DNA from: Ferrimonas balearica DSM 9799
GTDB lineage: Bacteria; Pseudomonadota; Gammaproteobacteria; Enterobacterales; Shewanellaceae
Length of the DNA stretch: 64,000 bases
Assembly (NCBI RefSeq): GCF_000148645.1
Contig: NC_014541.1
Span: 558,001 to 622,000, forward strand
Direction: 5' to 3'
Of the stretch, positions 52,987 to 62,385 are shown piece after piece. How positions within the stretch are numbered: position 1 is the first letter of the stretch; the number at the start of each line of letters is the position of its first letter. The position numbers and the translations under genes were made by a program. A model generated the notes under the pieces. It was not told the origin of the DNA. It saw nothing but the letters and a program-made list of their open reading frames with translations, and searched no databases.

Positions 52987-55830
52987 ATGACCAGCGTGCC
53001 CCACGACAACAAGCTCAGCCCGGCCCTGACGCAACAGGCGCAACGCGCCTGGGAGCGACTAGATCCGGCGCTGCTCGGCCAGTTGGACGAGTCGGGTCAG
53101 GCCAACTTGTGGCGCTTGCTGGCCCTGTCTGAATATCTCGGCCAGGTCTGGAGCCGTGACCCAGAGGCTCTGGCTCAACTGTTGCTGCAGGGCCAGTTGA
53201 ACGAGGGGGCCGAGGCCGACCAGTATGGCCCGGAACTGGCCACGGTGATGGCCGGGTGTCCCGATGAAACCCAGGCCATGGCACGGCTGCGCCGTTACCG
53301 TCATCGCGCACTGGCCCGCATCGCCGCCCGTGACCTGCTTAACCTCGCCCCGGTGGAGGAAACCCTGGCCCTGCTGTCGGCCCTGGCCGAAGCGATGGTG
53401 GTGGCGGCGCGGGAATTCCTGGCGGCCCATCTGGCGCCGCAGTGGGGCGTGCCCACCGGTGCGCAGGGACAGCCCCTGCAGCTGATGATTCTGGGTATGG
53501 GCAAGCTGGGTGGCGGCGAGCTGAATTTCTCCTCCGACATCGACCTGATCTTCACCTACCTGGAAAACGGGGTGACACAGGGCGGTCGGCGGGAACTCGA
53601 CAACCAACAGTACTTTATCCGCCTCGGACAGAAGCTCGTCAACCTGTTGGCGCAAACCACGGTCGACGGTTTTTGCTATCGGGTGGATATGCGCCTGCGC
53701 CCCTTTGGTGATGCGGGCCCGCTGGTGGTGTCACTGGCGGCGCTGGAGGACTACTACCAGGAACAGGGGCGGGAGTGGGAGCGCTACGCCATGGTTAAGG
53801 CCCGCCTGCTGGGGGCGACGCCGACGGAGTCCCAGGCCCTGCACGAACTGTTGCGGCCCTTTGTGTATCGCCGTTATCTCGACTTTTCCGCCATTGATGC
53901 CCTGCGTCGGATGAAGGGGCTGATCGAATCCCAGCTGCGCCGTCAGGCACTCTCCAACAACATCAAGCTGGGACGCGGCGGCATCCGCGAGGTGGAGTTC
54001 GTGGCCCAGACCTACCAGTTGATCCGTGGTGGCCGCGAGCCCAGCCTGCGGCAAAGCCCGCTGCGTCCGGTGCTGGCCGAGTTGCAGCGACTGGGGCTGA
54101 TTGACCATCGCAGCCACCGTGCCCTGATCGAGGGTTATGACCTGTTGCGCCGGGTGGAGAACCGCCTGCAGGCGCTTAACGACAGCCAGACTCAAACCCT
54201 GCCCGCCGACCCCGATAATCAGCTGCGGCTGGCTCTGGCGATGGGGGAGGACAGCGCGGAAACGCTGTGGCAGCGGATCCAGCAGGCGATGGCCGATATC
54301 CACCAGGTGTTTCGGGACACCATCGGGGCGGAGCAGGACGAAGAGAGTGAATTGGGCGGTCTGCCAGCGTTGTGGCAGGGGCCTGGACTGGATGTGGATG
54401 CCGAAGCGATTCTGGCGGAGCATGGCCTTGAGGCCACGCTGTGGCCGCGCATCCGCACCGTCCGGGATGAGTTCAGCCAGCGGCGTACCGGCCCGCGTGG
54501 TCGGGAGGTGCTGGATAAGCTGATCCCACGGCTGCTGCAGAAGCTGGCGCGGCAGAAAGATCAGGAGTCGGTGTGGCTGCGCGTCACCTCCGTGCTGGCC
54601 ACCATCCTCACCCGCACCACCTACCTTGAACTGCTGCTGGAGAACCCCGGAGCGGCGCGCCAGCTGGTGACCCTCTGTGCCGCCAGTCCCTGGATTGCGG
54701 AGCAGTTATCCCGTTACCCCATTCTGCTGGATGAACTGATTGACCCGGTGGCGCTGTACCAGCCCCTGCCGCCGGAGGGCTACGCCGCCGAACTGCGCGA
54801 ATATTTGCTGCGGGTGCCGGAGGACGATCTGGAGCAGCAGATGGAATCGTTGCGCCAGTTCAAGCAAGCCCATCAGTTGCGCATCGCTGCCGCAGACGTT
54901 ACTCGGGTGCTGCCAGTGATGAAAGTGAGTGACCACTTAACCTGGCTGGCTGAGGCAATCATTGAGCAGGTGGTTAACCTAGCCTGGCAGCAGCTGACCG
55001 ACCGTCACGGTCGTCCCAGTCTGGCGGGTGAAGGGCGCGGTTTCGCCGTCATCGCCTACGGCAAGCTGGGGGGACTGGAGCTGGGCTACGGCTCGGACCT
55101 TGACCTGGTGTTTCTGCATAACGCGGGTGCCGGCGAGACCGATGGCGCCAAGCCCATCGACAACAGCCACTTCTACGTCAAGCTGGCCCAACGCATCCTC
55201 CACCTGTTTGCCACCCGCACGGCGTCGGGCGTGTTGTATGAGGTGGACACCCGGCTGCGCCCCTCCGGCAGTGCCGGTTTGTTGGTGAGCCAGATTGACC
55301 GCTTTGAGGAGTATCAGCAGCAGGAAGCCTGGACCTGGGAGCATCAGGCGCTGGTGCGGGCCCGCTTCGTCTACGGTGACGATGACTTGGCGGCGCGCTT
55401 TGCCCAGTTGCGCCGTCGCTTGCTGTGCCAGCCCCGGGATGCCGCCAAGCTGAAAGAGGACGTGGTGTCGATGCGGGCCAAGATGCGTGACCATCTGGAT
55501 CGTTCCGACAAGCAGCAGTTTGATCTGAAGCAGGGGCCGGGCGGCATTACCGATATTGAGTTCATCACCCAGTATCTGGTGCTCAAAGAGGCGGCGGCTT
55601 GTCCGGCACTGGCCTTGTGGTCCGATAATGTGCGGATCCTGGAAACCGCGCTGGCGGAGGACAAGCTGGGGCCACAAGCCGCCGATCGCCTGATCCAGAC
55701 CTACATCGACCTGCGTGACACCAGCCATCACAAAGTGCTGGCCGGGGAAGGGGGGACCGTGCCGCTGGCCGAACGGCCCGATGCCTGTGAGGCGGTACTG
55801 GGGATATGGGACGAGCTGTTGGGTGAATAA
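52987..55830 (+). CDS. glnE: Glutamine synthetase adenylyltransferase/adenylyl-removing enzyme
   Basis: Controls glutamine synthetase by adding or removing AMP in response to PII. It has two nucleotidyltransferase domains: removal in the N-terminal half (GGGELNFSSDIDLIF, about residues 177-191), transfer in the C-terminal half (LGYGSDLDLVF, about 699-709). A PII-binding linker lies between. 947 aa matches E. coli. AGGA precedes the ATG. The following genes, a lipid A acyltransferase and hldE, also flank glnE in related genomes. Confidence 0.96.
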   Translation: MTSVPHDNKLSPALTQQAQRAWERLDPALLGQLDESGQANLWRLLALSEYLGQVWSRDPEALAQLLLQGQLNEGAEADQYGPELATVMAGCPDETQAMARLRRYRHRALARIAARDLLNLAPVEETLALLSALAEAMVVAAREFLAAHLAPQWGVPTGAQGQPLQLMILGMGKLGGGELNFSSDIDLIFTYLENGVTQGGRRELDNQQYFIRLGQKLVNLLAQTTVDGFCYRVDMRLRPFGDAGPLVVSLAALEDYYQEQGREWERYAMVKARLLGATPTESQALHELLRPFVYRRYLDFSAIDALRRMKGLIESQLRRQALSNNIKLGRGGIREVEFVAQTYQLIRGGREPSLRQSPLRPVLAELQRLGLIDHRSHRALIEGYDLLRRVENRLQALNDSQTQTLPADPDNQLRLALAMGEDSAETLWQRIQQAMADIHQVFRDTIGAEQDEESELGGLPALWQGPGLDVDAEAILAEHGLEATLWPRIRTVRDEFSQRRTGPRGREVLDKLIPRLLQKLARQKDQESVWLRVTSVLATILTRTTYLELLLENPGAARQLVTLCAASPWIAEQLSRYPILLDELIDPVALYQPLPPEGYAAELREYLLRVPEDDLEQQMESLRQFKQAHQLRIAAADVTRVLPVMKVSDHLTWLAEAIIEQVVNLAWQQLTDRHGRPSLAGEGRGFAVIAYGKLGGLELGYGSDLDLVFLHNAGAGETDGAKPIDNSHFYVKLAQRILHLFATRTASGVLYEVDTRLRPSGSAGLLVSQIDRFEEYQQQEAWTWEHQALVRARFVYGDDDLAARFAQLRRRLLCQPRDAAKLKEDVVSMRAKMRDHLDRSDKQQFDLKQGPGGITDIEFITQYLVLKEAAACPALALWSDNVRILETALAEDKLGPQAADRLIQTYIDLRDTSHHKVLAGEGGTVPLAERPDACEAVLGIWDELLGE

Positions 55831-55860
55831 AAAAGGGAGGCTGGTGCCTCCCTTTTTTTT
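55829..55860. terminator. Bidirectional terminator after glnE
   Basis: Stem AAAAAGGGAGGC / GCCTCCCTTTTT with loop TGGT and a T8 tail, shared with the convergent acyltransferase gene. Confidence 0.9.
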
Positions 55861-56780
55861 CAGTAGATCTTCGGGTCGTCCGGATTGGGCCGCGTTTTAA
55901 AGCGGCGGTGCAGCCACATGTACTGCTCCGGACGGCGTCGTACCAGTTGTTCGGTCACCTCGTTGCAGCGGGTGGTGTCAGCCAGTTCGTCGCCGCTGGG
56001 GAAGTTCTCCAGCGCGGGGCTGATCTCGATGTGGTAGCCGCTGTGGTCCGCTTTGCGCTCCACAAAGAACGGCAAGACCCGGGCCTTACCCAGCTTGGCC
56101 AGCGTCGCGGCCCCGGCAGCGGTGGCTGCAGGGACGCCAAAGAAGGGGGCAAACACACTGCCGCGTCGGCCTGCGTCCTGGTCCTGGGTGTACCAGATCA
56201 CCTCACCCGCTCGCAGGGCTTTCACCATCTGACGGACTTCGCGCTTCGGGATCAGCCCCTTGTTGGAGCGCAGCCGGCCTTTCACCTGCAGGTACTCCAT
56301 CATCGGATTGTTGTGTGGGCGGTATACCCCGACCCCGGGCTTCATCTGGCCAAAAACCCGGGCTCCGGGCTCCAGCATCAGGCAGTGGGCGGCCATCAGG
56401 ATCACGCCCTGGCCCGCCTGTTCAGCCGCTTCGACGTGCTCCCAGCCAGCCACCGTCATGTGGGCCTGAACCTTGGCGTCAGACCACCACCAGGCGTTGG
56501 CGGTATCGAACAGGGCCATGCCGGTCTCTTCGAAGTTTTTACGGATCAGCGCGTCGCGTTCCGCATCGGACAGCTCCGGCATACACAACTCAAGGTTGCG
56601 ACGGGCCACGTGGATGCGCTTGCCCATCAGGCGCTGAATCAGCCGGCCCACAGCCGCACCAAGGCGGTATTGAATGGACAGGGGAAGCATAATCAGCAGG
56701 CGCATGATGACGGTGCCGAGCCAGTAACCCCAGTACTTGGGGTGCAGCAGTGCCCGACTGAAGGGGGCGGTGGTGTTCAT
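55860..56780 (-). CDS. Lipid A late acyltransferase (LpxL/LpxM family)
   Basis: Adds a secondary acyl chain to Kdo2-lipid A at the inner membrane. One N-terminal transmembrane helix (about residues 17-38, LGTVIMRLLIMLPLSI) is followed by the catalytic HX4E motif AAHCLMLE (His about 132), and VGVYRPHNNPMMEYL and TQDQDAGRRGSVFAPFFG, all standard for LpxL. The exact acyl donor (LpxL, LpxM or LpxP) cannot be fixed. 306 aa. Divergent from hldE, whose product also makes lipopolysaccharide. Confidence 0.9.
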   Translation of the reverse strand: MNTTAPFSRALLHPKYWGYWLGTVIMRLLIMLPLSIQYRLGAAVGRLIQRLMGKRIHVARRNLELCMPELSDAERDALIRKNFEETGMALFDTANAWWWSDAKVQAHMTVAGWEHVEAAEQAGQGVILMAAHCLMLEPGARVFGQMKPGVGVYRPHNNPMMEYLQVKGRLRSNKGLIPKREVRQMVKALRAGEVIWYTQDQDAGRRGSVFAPFFGVPAATAAGAATLAKLGKARVLPFFVERKADHSGYHIEISPALENFPSGDELADTTRCNEVTEQLVRRRPEQYMWLHRRFKTRPNPDDPKIY

Positions 56781-56903
56781 GAGAGTGATATTCGGCCTTT
56801 TTTATTTGGCGTTAGTGTACCTCAATCGGCCGGGAACGGCACAGCACAGCGGCATCCACCATGTTACACTGGCGGTTTCTTTGTGATTTTTGCTGGACGC
56901 TGA

Positions 56904-58328
56904 ATGAAAGTTACTCTGCCCGATTTTTCCCAGGCCCGTGTGTTGGTGGCTGGCGATGTGATGCTTGATCGCTACTGGGTCGGGCCGGCGGATCGGGTCT
57001 CTCCGGAAGCGCCGGTGCCGGTGGTTCAGGTGAATCACTGCGATGACCGGGCCGGCGGTGCCGCTAACGTGGCGCTGAATGTGGCGGCACTGGGCGGCCA
57101 GTGTCGGCTGTTGGGGCTGGTTGGGGAGGATGAGAGTGCCGAGGCACTGCGTCAGGCCATTAAAGCCGGCGGCGTGGATGCGGAACTGTTGGTGCAGTCC
57201 GGCAGCAGCACCACCACCAAACTGCGGGTGATCTCCCGGGACCAGCAGTTGATCCGACTCGATTTCGGCGATCATTTCCAACCCTCCGACGCCCTTAACC
57301 GGGCTGCCACCGGGCAACTGGCACAGCATCAGGTGCTGGTGCTGTCGGATTACGCCAAAGGGGCGCTGGTCGACCTGCCTGCGTTGATCGCCTCGGCACG
57401 TCAGGCGGGCGTTACCGTTCTGGTTGATCCCAAAGGCAGTGATTTCTCCAAATACCACGGTGCCTCCCTGCTGACCCCCAATATGACCGAGTTTCAGGCG
57501 GTGGTGGGGCCGGTGCGCGATGATCAGGAGCTGGAGCAGAAAGGCCAGCAGCTGGTGCGCGAACTGGCGCTGGATGCCCTGTTGGTGACCCGCTCCAAGA
57601 AGGGGATGACCCTGCTGCGAGCCGGGCAGGACGCGCTCCACCTGCCAGCCATGGCCCGCGAGGTGTACGACGTGACCGGTGCCGGCGATACCGTGATCAG
57701 TACCCTGGCGGTGGCTCTGGCGGCGGGCAGCGAGCTGCCCCAGGCCTGTGCCCTGGCCAATGCGGCAGCGTCGGTGGTGGTGGCCAAGCTGGGCACTTCC
57801 ACGGTTTCGGCACTGGAGCTGGCGGCGATGGTGGACTCTCTGCATCACAGCGACGGTGTGGGTGTGGTCAGTGAGAATCAGCTGCTTAAAGCGGTGGCAG
57901 AGGCTCAGGCCCGTGGCGAAACCGTGGTGATGACCAACGGTTGCTTTGACATCCTGCACGCCGGCCATGTGGGTTACCTCGAACAGGCCCGGCGCCTGGG
58001 TGACCGCCTTATCGTCGCGGTCAATGACGATGACTCGGTGCGCCGCCTTAAGGGCGCGTCCCGCCCGGTTAACGGTGTCGAGCAGCGCATGCGGGTGTTG
58101 GCCGCGTTGGGCGCGGTCGATTGGGTGGTCCCCTTCAGTGAGGACACGCCGCAGCGCCTGATCGGTGCGGTGTTACCCAACTTGCTGGTGAAGGGGGGCG
58201 ACTATCAGGTGCATGAGATCGCTGGCCACAAAGAGGTGCTGGCCAACGGCGGTGAGGTCAGGATCCTCGGCTTCGAGGATGGGCTCTCCACCAGCGCCAT
58301 CATCAACACCATCCGCAAGGCCGACTGA
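56904..58328 (+). CDS. hldE: Bifunctional heptose kinase/adenylyltransferase HldE
   Basis: Makes ADP-heptose for the LPS inner core. The N-terminal ribokinase domain has [21 protein letters not shown] region residues about 18-38, the PfkB motif [13 protein letters not shown], and the C-terminal cytidylyltransferase domain has [17 protein letters not shown]. 474 aa, the normal fused form. Divergent from a lipid A acyltransferase, and its stop is next to a secreted HExxH protein gene (TGA then ATG). Confidence 0.95.
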   Translation: MKVTLPDFSQARVLVAGDVMLDRYWVGPADRVSPEAPVPVVQVNHCDDRAGGAANVALNVAALGGQCRLLGLVGEDESAEALRQAIKAGGVDAELLVQSGSSTTTKLRVISRDQQLIRLDFGDHFQPSDALNRAATGQLAQHQVLVLSDYAKGALVDLPALIASARQAGVTVLVDPKGSDFSKYHGASLLTPNMTEFQAVVGPVRDDQELEQKGQQLVRELALDALLVTRSKKGMTLLRAGQDALHLPAMAREVYDVTGAGDTVISTLAVALAAGSELPQACALANAAASVVVAKLGTSTVSALELAAMVDSLHHSDGVGVVSENQLLKAVAEAQARGETVVMTNGCFDILHAGHVGYLEQARRLGDRLIVAVNDDDSVRRLKGASRPVNGVEQRMRVLAALGAVDWVVPFSEDTPQRLIGAVLPNLLVKGGDYQVHEIAGHKEVLANGGEVRILGFEDGLSTSAIINTIRKAD

Positions 58329-59198
58329 ATGCGATGGCTGGGCGCGGCACTGGCACTGGGGGTGTGGCTTTGGGCCCTCCCGGTGCTGGCAGCGCCCGCC
58401 CATCAACTGTGTCGGCTGGACGCACTGGATGAGTGTGTTGAAGGGCTCAGTCCCCAGTGGCGGGGCATTCTCCAGCGCTTGTGGCCGGGGCCGCTGGCGG
58501 TTTCGGTAAAAACCGCGCTGGCCGGACAGGGGGGCGTCACCCTGCTTACCGACACCGACGCTTTGATTCTGCTCGACCCCCAAAGCCTGAAACGGCCCCA
58601 CCTGGTGTTGCTGGATAAGCAACTGATTGAACGTCCCCCGCTGCGCACCTTCCGTACCACCTACTATCACGAGCTGGGTCATGTCGCGACCCGCAACTCC
58701 CCCTGGCTGCAACGCCTTGCCCGACCCAACTGGCCACAACACTGGCCCGAAGAGGTGCTGGCGGATCTCTACCTGTTCTGGACCCAACTGCGGGAGGGAG
58801 CCAGTATGGATGCACTGTGGCAGCAGGTGCATCTGCGTAATCTGGGCCTGATCCAGGCTCGTCCTGACTGGACTCACTGGACCACGCCTCTGCTGGTGCC
58901 CCTGTTGTGCCAGCCTGAGGCACTAAAAGCCTACTCCCAGCGTCCACTGGAACAGTTTCTTGATGCCACCCTGGGGCCACAGAGTGCGCCGCCACTGGCT
59001 CAGTACCGGCTGCTGGGCGAGCGGCAATTCGCGCTGACCACGCCGGGCATCGCCCAGCCCTATCTGGCGTCAGCCCACCGTGGCCACTGGGCGGCGATGC
59101 TGCAGCCGACCCTGGATTGGCTGGGGGTCGACAGCGCCACCTATCTGCAGCATCACCATCTGCCTTACCACGACGACATCTGCCAGATTCTGCGATAA
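58329..59198 (+). CDS. Secreted HExxH putative zinc metallopeptidase
   Basis: Signal peptide (residues 1-21, ending VLAA). The mature part holds YYHELGHVATR (HELGH about residues 114-118), a gluzincin-type HExxH zinc motif, and WPEEVLADLYLFW about 26 residues later, which may supply the third ligand. 289 aa. No family name can be given. It starts at the hldE stop codon, so it is co-expressed with heptose synthesis, but whether its substrate is in the envelope is inference. Confidence 0.68.
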   Translation: MRWLGAALALGVWLWALPVLAAPAHQLCRLDALDECVEGLSPQWRGILQRLWPGPLAVSVKTALAGQGGVTLLTDTDALILLDPQSLKRPHLVLLDKQLIERPPLRTFRTTYYHELGHVATRNSPWLQRLARPNWPQHWPEEVLADLYLFWTQLREGASMDALWQQVHLRNLGLIQARPDWTHWTTPLLVPLLCQPEALKAYSQRPLEQFLDATLGPQSAPPLAQYRLLGERQFALTTPGIAQPYLASAHRGHWAAMLQPTLDWLGVDSATYLQHHHLPYHDDICQILR

Positions 59199-59489
59199 CG
59201 CTCGTTGGTGGGATTCACTATTGAGCGGCGGGCCTCACCACCCCCTGAATCAGCGACATTCCAATAACCCATTTAAAATCATCGGGTTGGTTTTTTGGCA
59301 CGGGATCTGAATAGGTTAGCCCGCCTGGTGAAGTGGTACGGGCATGGTTAGGACTTTCCTGGCCGATGACGACATTGACACCCGGCCCCCCAGTGGGGCC
59401 TCCCATTCTGGCTCCCTGCCTTGACAGGTTCGGGCGGGGGGCCGATGTTTGAACGCTAAGTTGACCAGAGATGCAGTGAAGGAGCGCGT
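59199..59489. other. 291-bp gene-free stretch with inverted repeats
   Basis: Includes a weak hairpin (about 59260-59296) followed by six T, a hairpin GGCCCC / GGGGCC (59384-59400), and a longer inverted pair CGGCCCCCC (59383-59391) / GGGGGGCCG (59436-59444). A TTGACA with a poor -10 (GATGTT, 17 bp) precedes the small-protein genes. Nothing else was recognised. Confidence 0.4.
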
Positions 59490-59720
59490 ATGTCGGGAAC
59501 AACCATGGTCGTGGTGATTGTGGCCATCGTAATGGGGTGTGTGCTGGAGATGAGCCGCCACTGGGCGCGCTCAGGTCGCAAGCACAGCAAAGATACGGAA
59601 GCGGCGCTGGAGCAGTTGCGTCAGGAGAATGCCAAATTGGCTGAGCGGGTTGCCACTCTGGAAACCATCGTGACCGATCGTGGCTTCGACCTGGATCAGC
59701 AGATCCGCAAGCTGGGTTAA
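59490..59720 (+). CDS. Small membrane coiled-coil protein 1 (PspB-like)
   Basis: Seventy-six residues: a transmembrane helix (about 5-22), a basic stretch, then a coiled coil ending in LETIVTDRGFDLDQQIRKLG. It is paralogous to the next two genes, all sharing the C-terminal LExIVTD...DLDQ/RKL pattern. The layout is PspB-like (TM plus coiled coil), but no psp regulator is nearby. GAAGGAG precedes the ATG. Confidence 0.78.
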   Translation: MSGTTMVVVIVAIVMGCVLEMSRHWARSGRKHSKDTEAALEQLRQENAKLAERVATLETIVTDRGFDLDQQIRKLG

Positions 59721-59743
59721 CCCCCACCGGACAGGGAGACAGG

Positions 59744-60019
59744 ATGATGGCGGAAGTGGTTTTGGGCTTTTTGTTGGCCGCGGCCATTGTGGCGATGGTC
59801 TTGGCCTGGCGGTCACCCAGCCGTTTTGCTCAGTGGGCCAGAGTGCTTGGAATGAGTCAGGACCGCGGGTCTGCAATGGCGGAGGATCTGGCTGCCCGGG
59901 AACGCCTGGCGGAGCTGGAAAAGGAAAACGCCGACATTAAGGCACGTTTGGCGGTGTTGGAATCCATTGTGACCGACAGCAGCTATGAACTGGACCAGCG
60001 CATTCGCAAGCTGAGTTAA
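59744..60019 (+). CDS. Small membrane coiled-coil protein 2 (PspB-like)
   Basis: Ninety-one residues with an N-terminal hydrophobic helix (about 4-22) and C-terminal LESIVTDSSYELDQRIRKLS. It shares the coiled-coil motif with its two neighbours but has a longer basic middle. GGGAG lies upstream of ATG 59744. Fits a chain of adjacent paralogues, 24 and 10 bp apart. Confidence 0.75.
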   Translation: MMAEVVLGFLLAAAIVAMVLAWRSPSRFAQWARVLGMSQDRGSAMAEDLAARERLAELEKENADIKARLAVLESIVTDSSYELDQRIRKLS

Positions 60020-60028
60020 GGAGGCGGT

Positions 60029-60268
60029 ATGACCCTTTGGACGTTTTTAGCGATTTTCTTCGGTGGCGCGTTTCTGCTGGAAGCTTACAAGACCCACAGA
60101 AAGAGCAAGCTTAAGGCGGGTCAGAGCAGTGAGCTGGCCGCGGTAAAAACCGAGCTGGATGCTTTGAAGGCCGAGAACCAGGCGATGAAAGCGCGGATCC
60201 AGACGTTGGAAGCCATCGTGACCGATGGCCGGTTCGATCTGGATCAGGAGTTTCGTAAGCTGGGCTGA
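60029..60268 (+). CDS. Small membrane coiled-coil protein 3 (PspB-like)
   Basis: Seventy-nine residues with an N-terminal helix (about 3-19), a Lys-rich middle and C-terminal LEAIVTDGRFDLDQEFRKLG. Strong GGAGG upstream of the ATG. Together the three paralogues form a probable operon, and different basic middle segments hint at separate partners. Confidence 0.78.
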   Translation: MTLWTFLAIFFGGAFLLEAYKTHRKSKLKAGQSSELAAVKTELDALKAENQAMKARIQTLEAIVTDGRFDLDQEFRKLG

Positions 60269-60289
60269 GGCCCAGCTTCGCCGACGGCT

Positions 60290-60934
60290 TTAAGCCATCA
60301 GGGTGGCGATCAGAATGCCACCACCCACCAGAGTGAACAGGGCACCACAGATCCCGTCAATGTAGGGCGTCAGGCGTTGCAGCTGACGCTGCATCCGGGC
60401 GCCGGTCAATACCCAGGCCAGCCCGGAAAACCACGCCAGTGACAACCCCCACAAGATAACGATGGCCGCGACCTTGCCCTCGCTGGAGACCGATGGCGGC
60501 ACCAGGGAGGTCAGCAGGCTCAGGAAAAACACCAGCGCTTTGGGGTTGAGCAGATTGGTGGTGAACCCTTTAACCAGCGCCGCCCAGGGCGACACCAGCG
60601 CGGTGGCCGGTCCCAGGCTGCCGACGCTGCCGACCCGCCACTGCTGGTAAGCGGAGCGCAGTGCACCCAGCCCCAGATACAACAGGTAACTTCCCCCGGC
60701 CACACGCATCACCACCGGCAGCATCGGGTGCTGTTGGATCAGCAGGCTGACGCCGGTCAGCGCAAACACGGAGTGCAGCAGGATGGCCAGTGAGATGCCC
60801 AGCGCAATCGCCAGGCCGATGCGGCGGCCGTAGCGGCTGGCATTTTGCACCACCAGGGCAAAATCCGGGCCCGGACTGGCCAGGGCCACCAGGTGCACCA
60901 ACGCCAGGGTGGTCAGCAAAGAGAGTTCGTTCAT
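60290..60934 (-). CDS. LysE/RhtB-family amino-acid exporter
   Basis: Inner-membrane exporter of 214 aa with about six helices. The N-terminal ALASPGPDFALVVQNASRYGRR and the mid-protein GFTTNLLNPKALVFFLS are diagnostic; these spans lie at about residues 17-38 and 122-138. The exported substrate is unknown: RhtB-type amino acids are usual. Lone gene. Confidence 0.88.
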   Translation of the reverse strand: MNELSLLTTLALVHLVALASPGPDFALVVQNASRYGRRIGLAIALGISLAILLHSVFALTGVSLLIQQHPMLPVVMRVAGGSYLLYLGLGALRSAYQQWRVGSVGSLGPATALVSPWAALVKGFTTNLLNPKALVFFLSLLTSLVPPSVSSEGKVAAIVILWGLSLAWFSGLAWVLTGARMQRQLQRLTPYIDGICGALFTLVGGGILIATLMA

Positions 60935-61017
60935 GGTGAGTCAGGAGGGGAGTAAAGACGCCAGAATACTGCGCTCCGGCGCCGGGTGTAAATCCTCGAA
61001 TGGGGTTTGTCGCGGCG

Positions 61018-61716
61018 TTACTGCCCGCTCAGAGCCCACTCAACAGCGGCCTCGGCATGGAGTGCCGTGGTATCGAACAGGGGCACGTCGGTGTGTTCAG
61101 GCTTCACCAGCAGGGCAATCTCGGTACAGCCCAGAATGGCGCCCTGCGCCCCTTCGCGGTGAAGGCGTTCAATGATTGCAACATAGTCCCGGCGAGCGTC
61201 ATCGTTGAACTGCCCCTGACACAGTTGGTCGAAGATCACCTGATGGATACGTGCCCGCTCTGCCGCATCGGGGAGCCGCACTTCAATGCCGTAACCCTGC
61301 TCCAGTCGCTCACGGTAGAACGCCTGCTCCATGGTGAAGCGGGTGCCCAGCAGAGCCACACAGGTGATGCCGTCGGCCTGCAGGCGGGCGCCAGTGGCAT
61401 CAGCAATGTGCAGCAAAGGGATGGAGATGGCGTTGGCGATCTGCGGTGCCACTTTGTGCATGGTGTTGGTGCCGATCAGCAGCCCCTCTGCCCCTGCACG
61501 CTCCAGAGCCTGCGCTGCCAGGGCCAGATGCTCTGCGGTTTGATCCCACTCACCCTGGTGTTGCAGTTCGGCAATGTCGGCAAAGTCGACGGAGTTGATC
61601 AGCACCTTTGCAGAGTGCAGGCCTCCCAGTCGTGCCTGGACGCCCCGGTTCAGGGCCTGGTAATAACTGACGGTGGATTCCCAGCTCATGCCGCCCAGCA
61701 GGCCGAGGGTTTTCAT
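61018..61716 (-). CDS. Aspartate/glutamate racemase family protein (YgeA-like)
   Basis: Two-cysteine, PLP-independent racemase fold. MKTLGLLGGMSWESTVSYYQ is the N-terminus; TNTMHKVAPQI replaces one typical catalytic Cys by Thr (GTNTMHK), while GCTEIALLV retains the other. E. coli YgeA has CTNTMHK, so loss of the first Cys here is notable. The start is taken at 61716 by family match; 61728 is possible. 232 aa. Activity may be altered or lost. Confidence 0.8.
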   Translation of the reverse strand: MKTLGLLGGMSWESTVSYYQALNRGVQARLGGLHSAKVLINSVDFADIAELQHQGEWDQTAEHLALAAQALERAGAEGLLIGTNTMHKVAPQIANAISIPLLHIADATGARLQADGITCVALLGTRFTMEQAFYRERLEQGYGIEVRLPDAAERARIHQVIFDQLCQGQFNDDARRDYVAIIERLHREGAQGAILGCTEIALLVKPEHTDVPLFDTTALHAEAAVEWALSGQ

Positions 61717-61800
61717 TGCCGATGTCATGGTTCCGATACTCCGTTGCAGGGATGCCCCATTGTGCCGACTGAGAGGGTGGGGAAACAGGCGCCAGCGCAT

Positions 61801-61830
61801 AAAAAAACGGCGCACCAGGCGCCGTTTTTT
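61801..61830. terminator. Terminator between the DUF3622 and racemase genes
   Basis: Stem ACGGCGC / GCGCCGT with A7 before and T6 after; serves the minus-strand DUF3622 gene. Confidence 0.85.
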
Positions 61831-61844
61831 CGAAGCGATTCGAC

Positions 61845-62186
61845 TCAGTCGTCGTACTCGTCATCGTAGTCGTCGTAATCCGCGTCATCGGTTTCTGCAG
61901 CGGCGGCACGCTCGGCACGCTTCTGCTCAGCTTTGGCGGCCTGGCGCAGGGCCTGGGCTTCGCGCTCGGTACGTTGAGCGGCTTTACGCTGGTTACGCTC
62001 TACCTGCTGCTGCAGGAAGCTGTTGAGGGTCTCTTCGCCCCAGCTTTGTGCTTCCGCTTCGCTGCCAAAGCCATCCTGGCGCTTGGTTACCTTGGTCTTA
62101 CGGGTGGAGATTTTGCGGACAATCTCAGCGGTCCAGCTGCCGTCGTTTTCAGTAACGCGGATGTCGTACTTTTTGCCTTGAGCCAT
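61845..62186 (-). CDS. DUF3622 small basic-acidic protein
   Basis: 113 aa. N-terminal part KKYDIRVTENDGSWTAEIVRK is a beta-sheet motif, then a helical charged region (AAQRTEREAQALRQAAKAE), then an acidic Asp/Tyr tail (DDADYDDYDDEYDD). It matches DUF3622, of unknown function, found in Vibrio and Shewanella relatives. A soluble cytoplasmic protein is likely. Confidence 0.8.
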   Translation of the reverse strand: MAQGKKYDIRVTENDGSWTAEIVRKISTRKTKVTKRQDGFGSEAEAQSWGEETLNSFLQQQVERNQRKAAQRTEREAQALRQAAKAEQKRAERAAAAETDDADYDDYDDEYDD

Positions 62187-62385
62187 GATGGTTTCTGTCC
62201 AAAAGCGGGGATGGATGCACGGCCGGACTGGCCGTCAGTTGGCGCTCTCGACACTCAGGCCCGGAGCGCATCGCGCCAACGGTGGTCGCGAGGGGCCGAA
62301 GTATACACTGCGGTGGCACCAGGACGCATCCGATTCCAACAGTAAAACCATGGCGGGACGGTTTCGGCCCCGCCGTGGTGGTCGC

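Noticed and set aside
59295-59314. Sigma-54-like TTGGCACG element upstream of the PspB-like genes
   Set aside because: The -12 part is CTGA rather than TTGC and it lies about 190 bp from the first gene. The resemblance is too weak to call.
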